In this document: positions 16,538 to 24,344 of the stretch, in pieces | Numbering within the stretch: the stretch's first letter is position 1 | Layout: each line of letters begins with the position of its first letter | Assembly: GCA_038116745.1 (NCBI GenBank) | Contig: JAYODW010000022.1 | Span: forward strand, 1-64,000 | Reading direction: 5' to 3' | Source of the DNA: JAYODW01 sp038116745 | GTDB lineage: Bacteria; Pseudomonadota; Gammaproteobacteria; Ga0077536 | Length of the DNA stretch: 64,000 nucleotides | Made by a program: the position numbers and the translations under genes | The notes under the pieces: generated by a model | What the model saw: only the letters and a program-made list of their open reading frames with translations | The model's database searches: none | What the model was told of the DNA's origin: nothing

Positions 16538-17701
16538 TCAGCTGAATTTCAGCTCCACCAGTGAAAAATCATCATCAAACGTCGACCTGCCCTGGATCTC
16601 AGCCACCACATCGCGCACGTTTTTGACGCCCTCACCGCGATCGCGGAGGTCAGCGATGATGTCGACAAATTCATCCAGCGACATCTCGTCACCACTGATT
16701 TTCTGCACTTCATAAACACCATCGCTGTACAGATACAAGCTTCCGCCCGCCGGGATCGTTGTCTCGCCGACCGGATAGCTCACACCCGGTATCGCGCCAA
16801 TCGGCAGCGCCGTCGCTACCAGCCGTTCCGGCTCGCGCTGACCCGCGTGATACAGCAGGCAGGGCGGGTGTCCAGCTGTCCCGAAGCGCAGACGTCGCGT
16901 GGGTCGGTTGAAAACGCCGTACCAGATGGTGAAGTACATGTTGTTGTGCTGTTCCATCGGGAACACCGCGTTCAGGCCGGCCAGCACCTGGTCCGGCTCG
17001 CGGAAATCGATGTCGCGCAGCGTTCGCGCCGCTATGACGTTCATCGCCGATACCGATAACAGGGCGGCGCCGACACCGTGCCCGCACACGTCGAGCACGT
17101 AACACACAAAGTTGTCGTCATCCATCCAGTGATACCCGAATGCGTCCCCGCCCAGAGACGTCGACGACTCGAAGTCCCAGCGCACGGCGATCTCGTTATC
17201 CATTTCCGCAGGCAGCCGGGAGCGGACGTACTCCGCCGCTTCCGCCAGCTCGTCGGCCAGCGCCTGCTGGCTCTCTGCCAGCGCGGCAAAGGCCGCGTTA
17301 CGCTCGAGCAGATGGCGATAGGCGGTTGAGTGGTAGCGAATGCGCGCGAGCAGCTCGACTTTATCCGGTAGTTTGACCAGGTAATCGTTGGCGCCGCGCG
17401 CAAATGAATCGGCTTTGACCGTAGCCTCTTCCCGGCTGGACAGGACAATGATCGGCACGTGCTTCAGCGTCTCATGGTCGCGGTAGCGCTCCACCAGCGA
17501 CAGACCTTCGACCCCGGGCATGACCAGGTCCTGCAGGATCACGGTCGGCTCGAACGCCTCCGCGCCGGCCACAGCCTGCTCAGGATCCTGGCAATAGTCG
17601 TAAACGAGATTGGGTTCTTCGCTGAGCAGGCGCCTGACGGCTTCGCCCACCATGCGCTGGTCATCTACGAGGTAAACCCTTATCGCGGGATGATCGGTCA
17701 T
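16538..17701 (-). CDS. Receiver-PP2C (SpoIIE/RsbU-type) response regulator, output of Wsp-like operon
   Basis: A 387-aa response regulator. Residues 5-125 are a CheY-like receiver with acidic pair DD13-14, phospho-acceptor Asp58 (VILQDLVMPG) and the lysine of DYLVKLPDK. A coiled coil (about 130-175) links it to a PP2C-family serine phosphatase domain with the metal-binding motifs SLGGDAFGYHW and VLDVCGHGVGAALLS. RsbU/SpoIIE-type phosphatases normally dephosphorylate an anti-anti-sigma factor or other phosphoserine protein. The frame is open further upstream, but the ATG at 17701 overlaps the cheB stop as ATGA, so it is the coupled last gene of the array. It takes the place of the GGDEF regulator WspR. 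No STAS target gene lies in the window. Confidence 0.9.
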   Translation of the reverse strand: MTDHPAIRVYLVDDQRMVGEAVRRLLSEEPNLVYDYCQDPEQAVAGAEAFEPTVILQDLVMPGVEGLSLVERYRDHETLKHVPIIVLSSREEATVKADSFARGANDYLVKLPDKVELLARIRYHSTAYRHLLERNAAFAALAESQQALADELAEAAEYVRSRLPAEMDNEIAVRWDFESSTSLGGDAFGYHWMDDDNFVCYVLDVCGHGVGAALLSVSAMNVIAARTLRDIDFREPDQVLAGLNAVFPMEQHNNMYFTIWYGVFNRPTRRLRFGTAGHPPCLLYHAGQREPERLVATALPIGAIPGVSYPVGETTIPAGGSLYLYSDGVYEVQKISGDEMSLDEFVDIIADLRDRGEGVKNVRDVVAEIQGRSTFDDDFSLVELKFS

Positions 17702-18726
17702 CTGATCGACTCCATAGTGAGTGTTTGAATACGTGCGCCGCAATCGCCGAGCGGCAGTATTTCCTGCGCTGCATTGAGTGCGGCTGCCGCACCGGGCATC
17801 CCGTACACCACGGCAGTTGCTTCGTCCTGAGCAAGAGTTCTGAGCCCTGCCTGACGCATCGCGAGCAGCCCTTCTGCGCCGTCGCGCCCCATACCGGTCA
17901 GCAGGAGCCCTATCGTTCCCGCGGCCGCGTGCCGTGCGGCACTGCGAAAAAGCATGTCCACGGAGGGGTGGTAGAAACTTTCTTTTGGTTCGGCATCGTA
18001 GCCAATCACGCCGCCCTGCCGCAGGACCAGGTGCCCGTGGGAACGCGCCAGATAGATCCCGCCGGGAGACAGCACAGCGCGGTTTTCCACCACCTCCACG
18101 GGGCGGCCACAGCGCTTGGACAGCCATCGTCCCAACCCCTCAACGAAGCCGTCATCGATGTGCTGCGCAATGACAATCGGCCAGGAAAAATCGGCCGGGA
18201 GACAGGACAGAACCATCTCCAGCGCGGCCGGACCACCAGTTGAAGCCCCGATCGCAACAAGGGGCAGGCCCTCCTGCTTCGAACTCACCGCCGCTTTGTT
18301 CCCCGAGGCCGCAGGTTGCTGCCGCTGCATGGCAAGGCGATGGATCGAGAGAATCTTGCGGCGCAGCTCAGCGCCGTCGTCGGCCTCGCGCTTATCGCCC
18401 ACAACTGGCGTCGTGCAGACATCGAGCGCGCCGTGCCCCATCGCCTCGTATACCAGGTCCATATTTCCCTGGACGGTCGAGGTGACGACCAGGATCGGAC
18501 AGGGCGTTTCCCGCATGATGCGCTGCGTCGCGCGGGCGCCGTCCAGATTCGGCATCACCAGATCCATCAGCACGACGTCGGGTCGATTCTCGGCGCAGCA
18601 CTTCACCGCCTCGAGTCCGTCGGCCGCGATCCAGGCAACTTTGATTTCCGGATCCGCCGTCACCGCGCGCTCCAGCACAGTCGCGGCGAGGCGCATATCG
18701 TTGACGATACCTACTGCGATCGCCAT
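17698..18726 (-). CDS. CheB/WspF-type chemoreceptor methylesterase
   Basis: A 342-aa two-domain protein. The N-terminal receiver has Asp55 as the phospho-acceptor (VVLMDLVMPN); its acidic pocket reads IVNDM instead of the usual VDDS. The C-terminal methylesterase carries the catalytic triad motifs GASTGGPAAL (Ser), IAQHIDDGF (His) and TGMGRDGAEG (Asp). It removes methyl or amide groups from the cognate receptor and so resets the array. It starts three bases after the CheA-like gene and overlaps the PP2C regulator by four bases. The position matches WspF of Pseudomonas. Confidence 0.93.
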   Translation of the reverse strand: MAIAVGIVNDMRLAATVLERAVTADPEIKVAWIAADGLEAVKCCAENRPDVVLMDLVMPNLDGARATQRIMRETPCPILVVTSTVQGNMDLVYEAMGHGALDVCTTPVVGDKREADDGAELRRKILSIHRLAMQRQQPAASGNKAAVSSKQEGLPLVAIGASTGGPAALEMVLSCLPADFSWPIVIAQHIDDGFVEGLGRWLSKRCGRPVEVVENRAVLSPGGIYLARSHGHLVLRQGGVIGYDAEPKESFYHPSVDMLFRSAARHAAAGTIGLLLTGMGRDGAEGLLAMRQAGLRTLAQDEATAVVYGMPGAAAALNAAQEILPLGDCGARIQTLTMESIR

Positions 18727-18729
18727 CGA

Positions 18730-21700
18730 TCAGCGCCCGGGTTCCCCGATGAGATCGGCCACCACCTCGAGCAGCGTGGTGTCCAGCAATCCCCCCTTGG
18801 TCAGGTAGTGATTCGCACCGGCCTCCAGTCCCCGTAGGCGGTCCTCCTCCCGGTCCTTGTAGGAAACTACCACTGCCGGCAACTTCTCAAGCCTCGGGTC
18901 GGAGCGGACACGGCGCACCAGCTCAATCCCGTTCATGCGCGGCATATCCACATCTGATACCAGCAGGTCATACGCGCCCAGACGCAACGCGCTCCACGCT
19001 TCCACGCCGTCCACCGCCACATCCACGCGATAGCCTGCATTTTCGAGCAGCTGCCGCTCCGCCTGCCGCACGGTGAGCGAATCGTCTACGACCAGAATTT
19101 TCTGCAGCGGAGACAGACCGTCCTCCGCATCGCCCCCGGGACGCCGCAGGCGCCCCTCCGTAATCAGTGAGTCCATGGCACGCACCATCTGGTCCACATC
19201 CAGGAACAGGATGATCTCGCCCGCATCATTGGTTGAATATGCCGCGATATCGGGCAGCTCACCGAGGCGCGGATCGAGCGGCCGCACGACCAGCACCGTC
19301 TCTCCGACAAATTTATCCACCACCAGCCCGTAACGGCGCGCACCTTCGGCAATGACCAATACAGCGCATCGATCCTGCGACCATGCGTCCGCATCAAGAT
19401 CGAGCACCTCGGCTGCCGGTATCAGCGCAACATCACTACCCTCCAGCGCGACATAGGGCCGCCCCTCGACGGTGCGGAACTGGTCGTGTGATGCATGCAG
19501 TACGCGCTCCACCCGCGCCAGAGGCACCGCAAACAGATCACCGCAGACATCGACGAGCAGCACGCGCGCCACTGCCCGGGTGATCGGCAGCTCGAGATTG
19601 AATGTCGTGCCGACGCCCAGACTGCTGGTCAGGATGACCGCCCCGCCGGCCGACTGCACCATGCTGCGCACGGCATCCAGACCAACACCACGTCCGGAGA
19701 TTTCGCTGACTTTCGCAGCGGTGGAAAACCCGGGCAGGAACAGGAATTCGTACAGCTCTTCAGCCGACAGACGGGCTGCATTCTGCGCCGACTCGAGACC
19801 ACGTTCGACGATCGCGACACGCAGACGTTCATGGTCAATGCCGCGGCCGTCATCGGCAATGGAAACACGCAGACGCCCGCCCTGATGGGCTGCAGTCAGG
19901 CGCAGGGTTCCCTGTGCAGGCTTACCTGCCGCTTCGCGCTGCGAAGGTGACTCCATCCCGTGGTCAAGCGCATTACGCACGATGTGGTTCAGTGGGGCCT
20001 CGAGCTGTTCGAGTACCTCGCGGTCAATCTGCGTGCCTTCACCGGCGATGACCAGTCGGCAGTTTTTTTCCAGTTCGCGCGCCAGGTCGCGCACCAACCG
20101 GGGAAAGCCGCGCACGATCGTGCCGAAGGGGCGCATGCGACTGGCCAGCGTCTCGCGCGACAGGCGGCTGGCCAGCTGCGTGCTGCGCAACGAGAATTGC
20201 TCGAGCTTCTCATCACGCTCGCGCAGCAGCTGGCGGCATTCTTCGAGCTGCTCGATCAGCTGCGTCATGCGCTCGACCTCGACCTGGGCGGCTCCGTTGT
20301 CCTGCAGACTGGAACGCAGGGTTCCCATCGCGTCACGCAGCTCACGATGACGCTCACGCAGTACGTCGCCCTCCTCGACCAGGCGCTCCATGCGCCCTGC
20401 CTCGACCACCGTCTCGGCCGCCAGTGCTGTCAGCCTCGCGAGTGCCTCGGTGGTGATCCGGATCCCCTTGTCCACCGCAGTTCGGGCCGCTGCCGCAGGT
20501 TTTTCCGCCTGCGCTGCACGCGCCACCGAAGTCGTCAAATCCGACTCTTCGGCGATCGAGGAAGCATCCTGTGTCGCTGCATGTGCAGCCACCGATGGCG
20601 TCTCCAGAACCTTGCCCTGACGCAGTGTGTTCAGCGCGGCGATAAGCCCGCTGGACTCGACTGCCAGCGCCACGGGATCCTCGCCTCCCCCTCGGGCCAT
20701 CCTTCCGAGCAGGTCGCTGCCCGTCAGCAGCGTATCCACCGCCGTCGGGTCCACAGTGACCTCTCCCTGCAGGGCAGCAACCAGGTAGTCCTCCATTGCG
20801 TGCGACACCTTGACCACAGGATCAAATCCGACGATCCGCGCCGCGCCTTTCAGCGAATGCGCGGCACGCATCAGTTCATCCAACGCCGCCTTGCTGTCGG
20901 TCGTGGCATCCAGCGCGACCAACCCCTCTGACAGGGCCAGCAACTGGGTCTCCGCCTCTTCGGCGAATAGCTCCAGGAGAACGGGATCAATCGGTTCACC
21001 CGGCGCCATATCTCCGGGCGACTCCAACTCGTCCGTTTGCGGCACCGCAGCGGGAGCAGGTGCAGGCTCAGCCGCAGCGGGGGATGCAGCGTTTCCCTGG
21101 CGCAGAGACTCCACCCGAGCCAGCCAGCCGGGCAGCTCTGCGATCATTGCCTCAAGCACACTGCCAGCGCTGACCGTCATACGCGTCAGAAAATCGACCG
21201 CGGCCAGCAGCCCGTCAATTGCTGACGCAGAGACCGTCAGGTCGCCCTGTTGCACAGCCACAAAATAGTCTTCGAGCGCATGCGCCAGTTTGACCACAGG
21301 GTCGAGACCGACGATCCGGGCGCCACCTTTCAGCGAGTGCGCGGCGCGCATCAACTCCTCGACCGCTGCACCGTTGTCAGGTGCCTGCTCAAAACTGACC
21401 AGGCCGTCAGACAGCGCAGCAAGCTGTCCCGCCGCCTCCTCTGCGAACATCTCCAGCAGGGTTGGATCAATCGCGTCAACCGCGGCGGCTGACGTCTCCG
21501 CCGGCAGGACTGCTGGCTGAGCCTGGGGCGGTGGCGCAACAGGCACCTCACCGCGGCGCAGGGCATCCAGCACGGCAAGCTGTTCAGGCACCCGGGCTTC
21601 GAGCTCCGCCAGGCTCTCACTTCCCCCGTGAGCGAGCTGCTGCAGAAAATCCACCGCTCCAAGCAGCGCATCCACCTGTTGCGGTTCAATCACCAGCGCA

Positions 21701-21939
21701 CCGTTCAGGGCTGCGACAAAAAAATCCTCCAGCGCGTGGGCGATTTTCACGACCGGTTCCAGCCCGACAATGCGTGCGCCGCCTTTCAGCGAATGCGCCG
21801 CGCGCATCAGCTCATCGAGTACAGCTTTGGTATCTGAGGCACCTTCGAGCGCGACCAGCCCTTCGGACAGCGCGCTGAGCTGCCCCTCAGATTCTTCCGC
21901 AAACAGCTCCAACAGCAGTGGATCTATCGGCTCGCTCAC
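18730..21939 (-). CDS. CheA-receiver hybrid histidine kinase with three Hpt domains (WspE-like)
   Basis: A 1069-aa hybrid kinase. It contains three Hpt domains, each with the phosphohistidine motif AAHSLKG(G/A)AR at about residues 49, 201 and 361. A Pro/Ala linker and coiled coil follow, then the HATPase domain (N box LNHIVRNALDHG, G box DDGRGID, later SGRGVGLDAV), a CheW-like coupling domain, and a C-terminal receiver with the acceptor Asp in DLLVSDVDMPRMNG. The order matches WspE, but WspE has one Hpt. A GTG at 21939 overlaps the upstream stop as GTGA and is preferred over the GTG at 21945. The spare Hpts may split phosphate flow between its own receiver, CheB and the PP2C regulator. Confidence 0.93.
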   Translation of the reverse strand: MSEPIDPLLLELFAEESEGQLSALSEGLVALEGASDTKAVLDELMRAAHSLKGGARIVGLEPVVKIAHALEDFFVAALNGALVIEPQQVDALLGAVDFLQQLAHGGSESLAELEARVPEQLAVLDALRRGEVPVAPPPQAQPAVLPAETSAAAVDAIDPTLLEMFAEEAAGQLAALSDGLVSFEQAPDNGAAVEELMRAAHSLKGGARIVGLDPVVKLAHALEDYFVAVQQGDLTVSASAIDGLLAAVDFLTRMTVSAGSVLEAMIAELPGWLARVESLRQGNAASPAAAEPAPAPAAVPQTDELESPGDMAPGEPIDPVLLELFAEEAETQLLALSEGLVALDATTDSKAALDELMRAAHSLKGAARIVGFDPVVKVSHAMEDYLVAALQGEVTVDPTAVDTLLTGSDLLGRMARGGGEDPVALAVESSGLIAALNTLRQGKVLETPSVAAHAATQDASSIAEESDLTTSVARAAQAEKPAAAARTAVDKGIRITTEALARLTALAAETVVEAGRMERLVEEGDVLRERHRELRDAMGTLRSSLQDNGAAQVEVERMTQLIEQLEECRQLLRERDEKLEQFSLRSTQLASRLSRETLASRMRPFGTIVRGFPRLVRDLARELEKNCRLVIAGEGTQIDREVLEQLEAPLNHIVRNALDHGMESPSQREAAGKPAQGTLRLTAAHQGGRLRVSIADDGRGIDHERLRVAIVERGLESAQNAARLSAEELYEFLFLPGFSTAAKVSEISGRGVGLDAVRSMVQSAGGAVILTSSLGVGTTFNLELPITRAVARVLLVDVCGDLFAVPLARVERVLHASHDQFRTVEGRPYVALEGSDVALIPAAEVLDLDADAWSQDRCAVLVIAEGARRYGLVVDKFVGETVLVVRPLDPRLGELPDIAAYSTNDAGEIILFLDVDQMVRAMDSLITEGRLRRPGGDAEDGLSPLQKILVVDDSLTVRQAERQLLENAGYRVDVAVDGVEAWSALRLGAYDLLVSDVDMPRMNGIELVRRVRSDPRLEKLPAVVVSYKDREEDRLRGLEAGANHYLTKGGLLDTTLLEVVADLIGEPGR

Positions 21940-22637
21940 GAGCACACGCTCCGCAGGCGGTGCAACAGCAGCGGCACCTCCAGCAAGCCCACATCACCAT
22001 GCGTGCCGGAAAACACCCATTCAGTGAAACCCGGCTGGCCGATCTCAACGGTCACGGGAGGACGCCGCAGCCCCTGCTCCGGCACCCGCCGGATACCTTC
22101 GAGTTCATCGACCAAAAAAGCCCAGGCATCGCCTTCGTTTTCCAGCACGATCATGCGGTTCCAGATCGTGGTGCTGGCTTCGGATTTTCCGACCGCAGCC
22201 GTCTTCACTCCCATCAGCCGCTTCAGATCGACACAGGGCAGAATCTCTCCCTGAATATTGGTCAGCCCCCGAAAACAGGGGTCCCGACGATGCGGCAGGC
22301 GTCTGACCGGCATCGGATCCGATACTTCCCGCACGTTGGCGGTCGGCAACGCCAGCCATTCGGTCCCGAGACGGAAAATCGTCACCGACTGCAGCTGCTC
22401 GGTGTGCTCGACAAGCGTGCTCTGAGCCAGGCGCTCGTGCCATTCCTCAACGTAGTTCTGCGGTGCCGCGCGCTTGAGCAGGCCGCGCCCGATATCGGAA
22501 TATGTCGGACAGTTACGACAGTGCACATGCTCCGGCAGCAGCCTGCAGCTGCGATCCCCCCACACCCCTATCACCCGGAAGCACAACGCTTCGTTTGCAG
22601 TAAGTGCTGCGTCAGGCATATCGATACCGCGACTCAC
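21936..22637 (-). CDS. CheW-like coupling protein with Cys-containing N-terminal extension (WspD-like)
   Basis: A 233-aa adaptor. A CheW domain occupies about residues 80-225 (SVTIFRLGTEWLALPTANV, then GLTNIQGEILPCVDLKRLMG). It is preceded by an extension with CFRVIGVWGDRSC and HVHCRNCPTYSDIGRGLL, a cysteine cluster also seen in WspD-type adaptors. It couples the receptor to the kinase. The first codon is a GTG whose last bases form the stop of the CheR gene (GTGA overlap); an ATG six codons later is an alternative. It has the WspD position in the operon. The cysteines could bind a metal or sense redox state, which is speculative. Confidence 0.88.
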   Translation of the reverse strand: MSRGIDMPDAALTANEALCFRVIGVWGDRSCRLLPEHVHCRNCPTYSDIGRGLLKRAAPQNYVEEWHERLAQSTLVEHTEQLQSVTIFRLGTEWLALPTANVREVSDPMPVRRLPHRRDPCFRGLTNIQGEILPCVDLKRLMGVKTAAVGKSEASTTIWNRMIVLENEGDAWAFLVDELEGIRRVPEQGLRRPPVTVEIGQPGFTEWVFSGTHGDVGLLEVPLLLHRLRSVCS

Positions 22638-23881
22638 GACTGTGCATTACCGGATACTGCCGCAGCACGGCTGCGCAGGCGCACGGCGCGGCCGGCTTCT
22701 CCCTCACCCTCAAGTACCAGCGCAAGCTGCTCGAGGGTAGGAAGGTGCTTCGGATCGAGATACAGCGCGCGCTCAAAGGCCCGCCGTGCGGCACCCCGAT
22801 CCGCGAGCGCAGCGTAGAGAAGACCGACCAGATGCTCGCAATCCGCGTCCGGCTTGTGTGCTTCGCGCTGCTCGAGCACCAGAGCAAGCGCCTCAGCGTA
22901 CCGCCCCTCATCAGCCAGGCGGCGCGCTGCCTCAATGCCGGCTCGCGACTCCACCGGGGCTGGCGGCAGGCTGGTTCCCGGTAACGCAGGGCGCAGCACC
23001 GGCGGCGGCCGCCGCGCTGGCTTGAGCGAGACCCGCCGAGACAGTGCTGGCGCCTGCGCGGCAACAGGCGCAGCGGTCTGGCAGTCTCCCCCGGCAGGCC
23101 GAAACGCGAAAGTGCTGCAGTCTGATTCCGCCACGAAAGGGCGCCCCTGCAGCAATGCCGCCTCAGCATGACCCAGAATGAGAACCCCATCGGGCGCGAG
23201 ACTTGCGGCTACCTGTTCCAGCACCCGGGCGCGGTTGTTTTCTGTCAGGTAGATGAGCAGATTGCGGCAGAAGATGACGTCATAGGGTGCGTTGGCCTGG
23301 ATGGCCGCTCCGTCCAGCAGGTTGGCTCGGTGGAAGCTGACGCGACATCGGATACGCTCGCTCAGCTGGTAGTGGCCGTCCTCGCTCTCTGTAAATTCAG
23401 CGCGGCGAAACGCCGGAGGCAGGCTTTCCAGCGCTCGCGGTCGATACAGCCCTCTGCGGGCACGGTCCAGCCCCTGCCGGCTCAGATCGAGCGCATCGAT
23501 GCGCGACTGCTCGGCTGCGATCCCAAGCTGCGCGCAGAGCAGCGCCAGCGAGTAGGCCTCCTCGCCGTTAGCGCATGGTGCGCTGAGCGCACTGAAATGT
23601 CCGCGCGCAGGCCACCCCCGGTGACGCAGGTGCTCGCCCAGCCACTCGAACGGACGCACGTCGCGCCAGAACCAGCTCTCCCGCACCAGCAGCTCTTCAA
23701 GCAATGCGTCGCGCACTTTACCGTCCGTCGACAGGGCTTTCCCATAAACATCGACGGCCATCCCCGAGGCGCCCATTGCGCGCCGCAGTGCCGCGCTGAC
23801 CATCGTGTCAGAGACCACTTCAGGGGAGAATCCGGCCTCCTCACAGACCGTGCGCGCGAGTCTGAGCAGCCCGTCATCCAT
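22634..23881 (-). CDS. CheR methyltransferase with C-terminal TPR (WspC-like)
   Basis: A SAM-dependent receptor glutamate methyltransferase of about 415 aa. The N-terminal helical CheR domain is followed by the catalytic core with WFWRDVRPFEWL, CANGEEAYSLALL (SAM motif) and YDVIFCRNLLIYL. A Pro-rich linker leads to two or so TPR repeats (ARRLADEGRYAEALAL and AARRAFERALYLDPKHLPTL). The ATG at 23881 overlaps the CheW stop by eight bases and is preferred over upstream starts. The architecture is that of WspC, whose TPR tail helps dock on the receptor. It opposes the CheB gene of the same operon. Confidence 0.93.
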   Translation of the reverse strand: MDDGLLRLARTVCEEAGFSPEVVSDTMVSAALRRAMGASGMAVDVYGKALSTDGKVRDALLEELLVRESWFWRDVRPFEWLGEHLRHRGWPARGHFSALSAPCANGEEAYSLALLCAQLGIAAEQSRIDALDLSRQGLDRARRGLYRPRALESLPPAFRRAEFTESEDGHYQLSERIRCRVSFHRANLLDGAAIQANAPYDVIFCRNLLIYLTENNRARVLEQVAASLAPDGVLILGHAEAALLQGRPFVAESDCSTFAFRPAGGDCQTAAPVAAQAPALSRRVSLKPARRPPPVLRPALPGTSLPPAPVESRAGIEAARRLADEGRYAEALALVLEQREAHKPDADCEHLVGLLYAALADRGAARRAFERALYLDPKHLPTLEQLALVLEGEGEAGRAVRLRSRAAAVSGNAQS

Positions 23882-24335
23882 GAACCGCATCCGTTCGGAA
23901 GAGCGCATCACGCACGGCCGGGCTCAGCAGCTGCTCGATTTCAACTAACTGCACAAGCTCACCATCAATTTCCAGCACCGCGCCCAGATAGGGCGCAGCG
24001 TCACTCTTGATGCCTGGATCCCGCAGACCTTCAGGGTCAATGTCGCGGGCATCGGTTGCGCCCTCGACCCGCAGACCGATACACGCGCCTTCAGGCCCTG
24101 GCGCGTAGCGCGCCACGATAATCCGGGTACTCAACTCAGCCGGGGCAGCCTGGTCGAGCATCATGAGCGCAAGATCGATAACGGGGACGACACGCTCGCG
24201 GTATGACAACAGTCCGACACAGCCTCTGGGCGCCCCGGGCTGCGATCGCAGCGAGACTGCCGGCAGAATTTCCACCAGCTTACGCCCCTCCAGTGCGTAG
24301 CGCTCGGCGCCGATTCTGAACAGTGCGACCAGCAT
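23874..24335 (-). CDS. CheW coupling protein (WspB-like)
   Basis: A minimal CheW of 153 aa starting MLVALFRIGAERYAL, with the conserved CVGLLSYRERVVPVIDLALMML segment of the first subdomain and a second SH3-like half to residue 145. It bridges the methyl-accepting protein and the CheA-like kinase. The ATG at 24335 lies nine bases after the receptor stop. The frame continues upstream by one TTG codon that is unlikely to be used. Two CheW genes in one operon is the Wsp arrangement. Confidence 0.92.
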   Translation of the reverse strand: MLVALFRIGAERYALEGRKLVEILPAVSLRSQPGAPRGCVGLLSYRERVVPVIDLALMMLDQAAPAELSTRIIVARYAPGPEGACIGLRVEGATDARDIDPEGLRDPGIKSDAAPYLGAVLEIDGELVQLVEIEQLLSPAVRDALFRTDAVHG

Positions 24336-24344
24336 CAAAGCGAC

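Noticed and set aside
16538..18127. Longer version of the PP2C regulator starting at 18127
   Set aside because: The extra 142 residues lie over cheB in another frame and are Arg/Gly-rich noise; the ATG at 17701 overlapping the cheB stop is the natural start.
19960..20931. 323-codon open frame opposite the CheA-like gene
   Set aside because: Antisense shadow of a clear multi-domain kinase.
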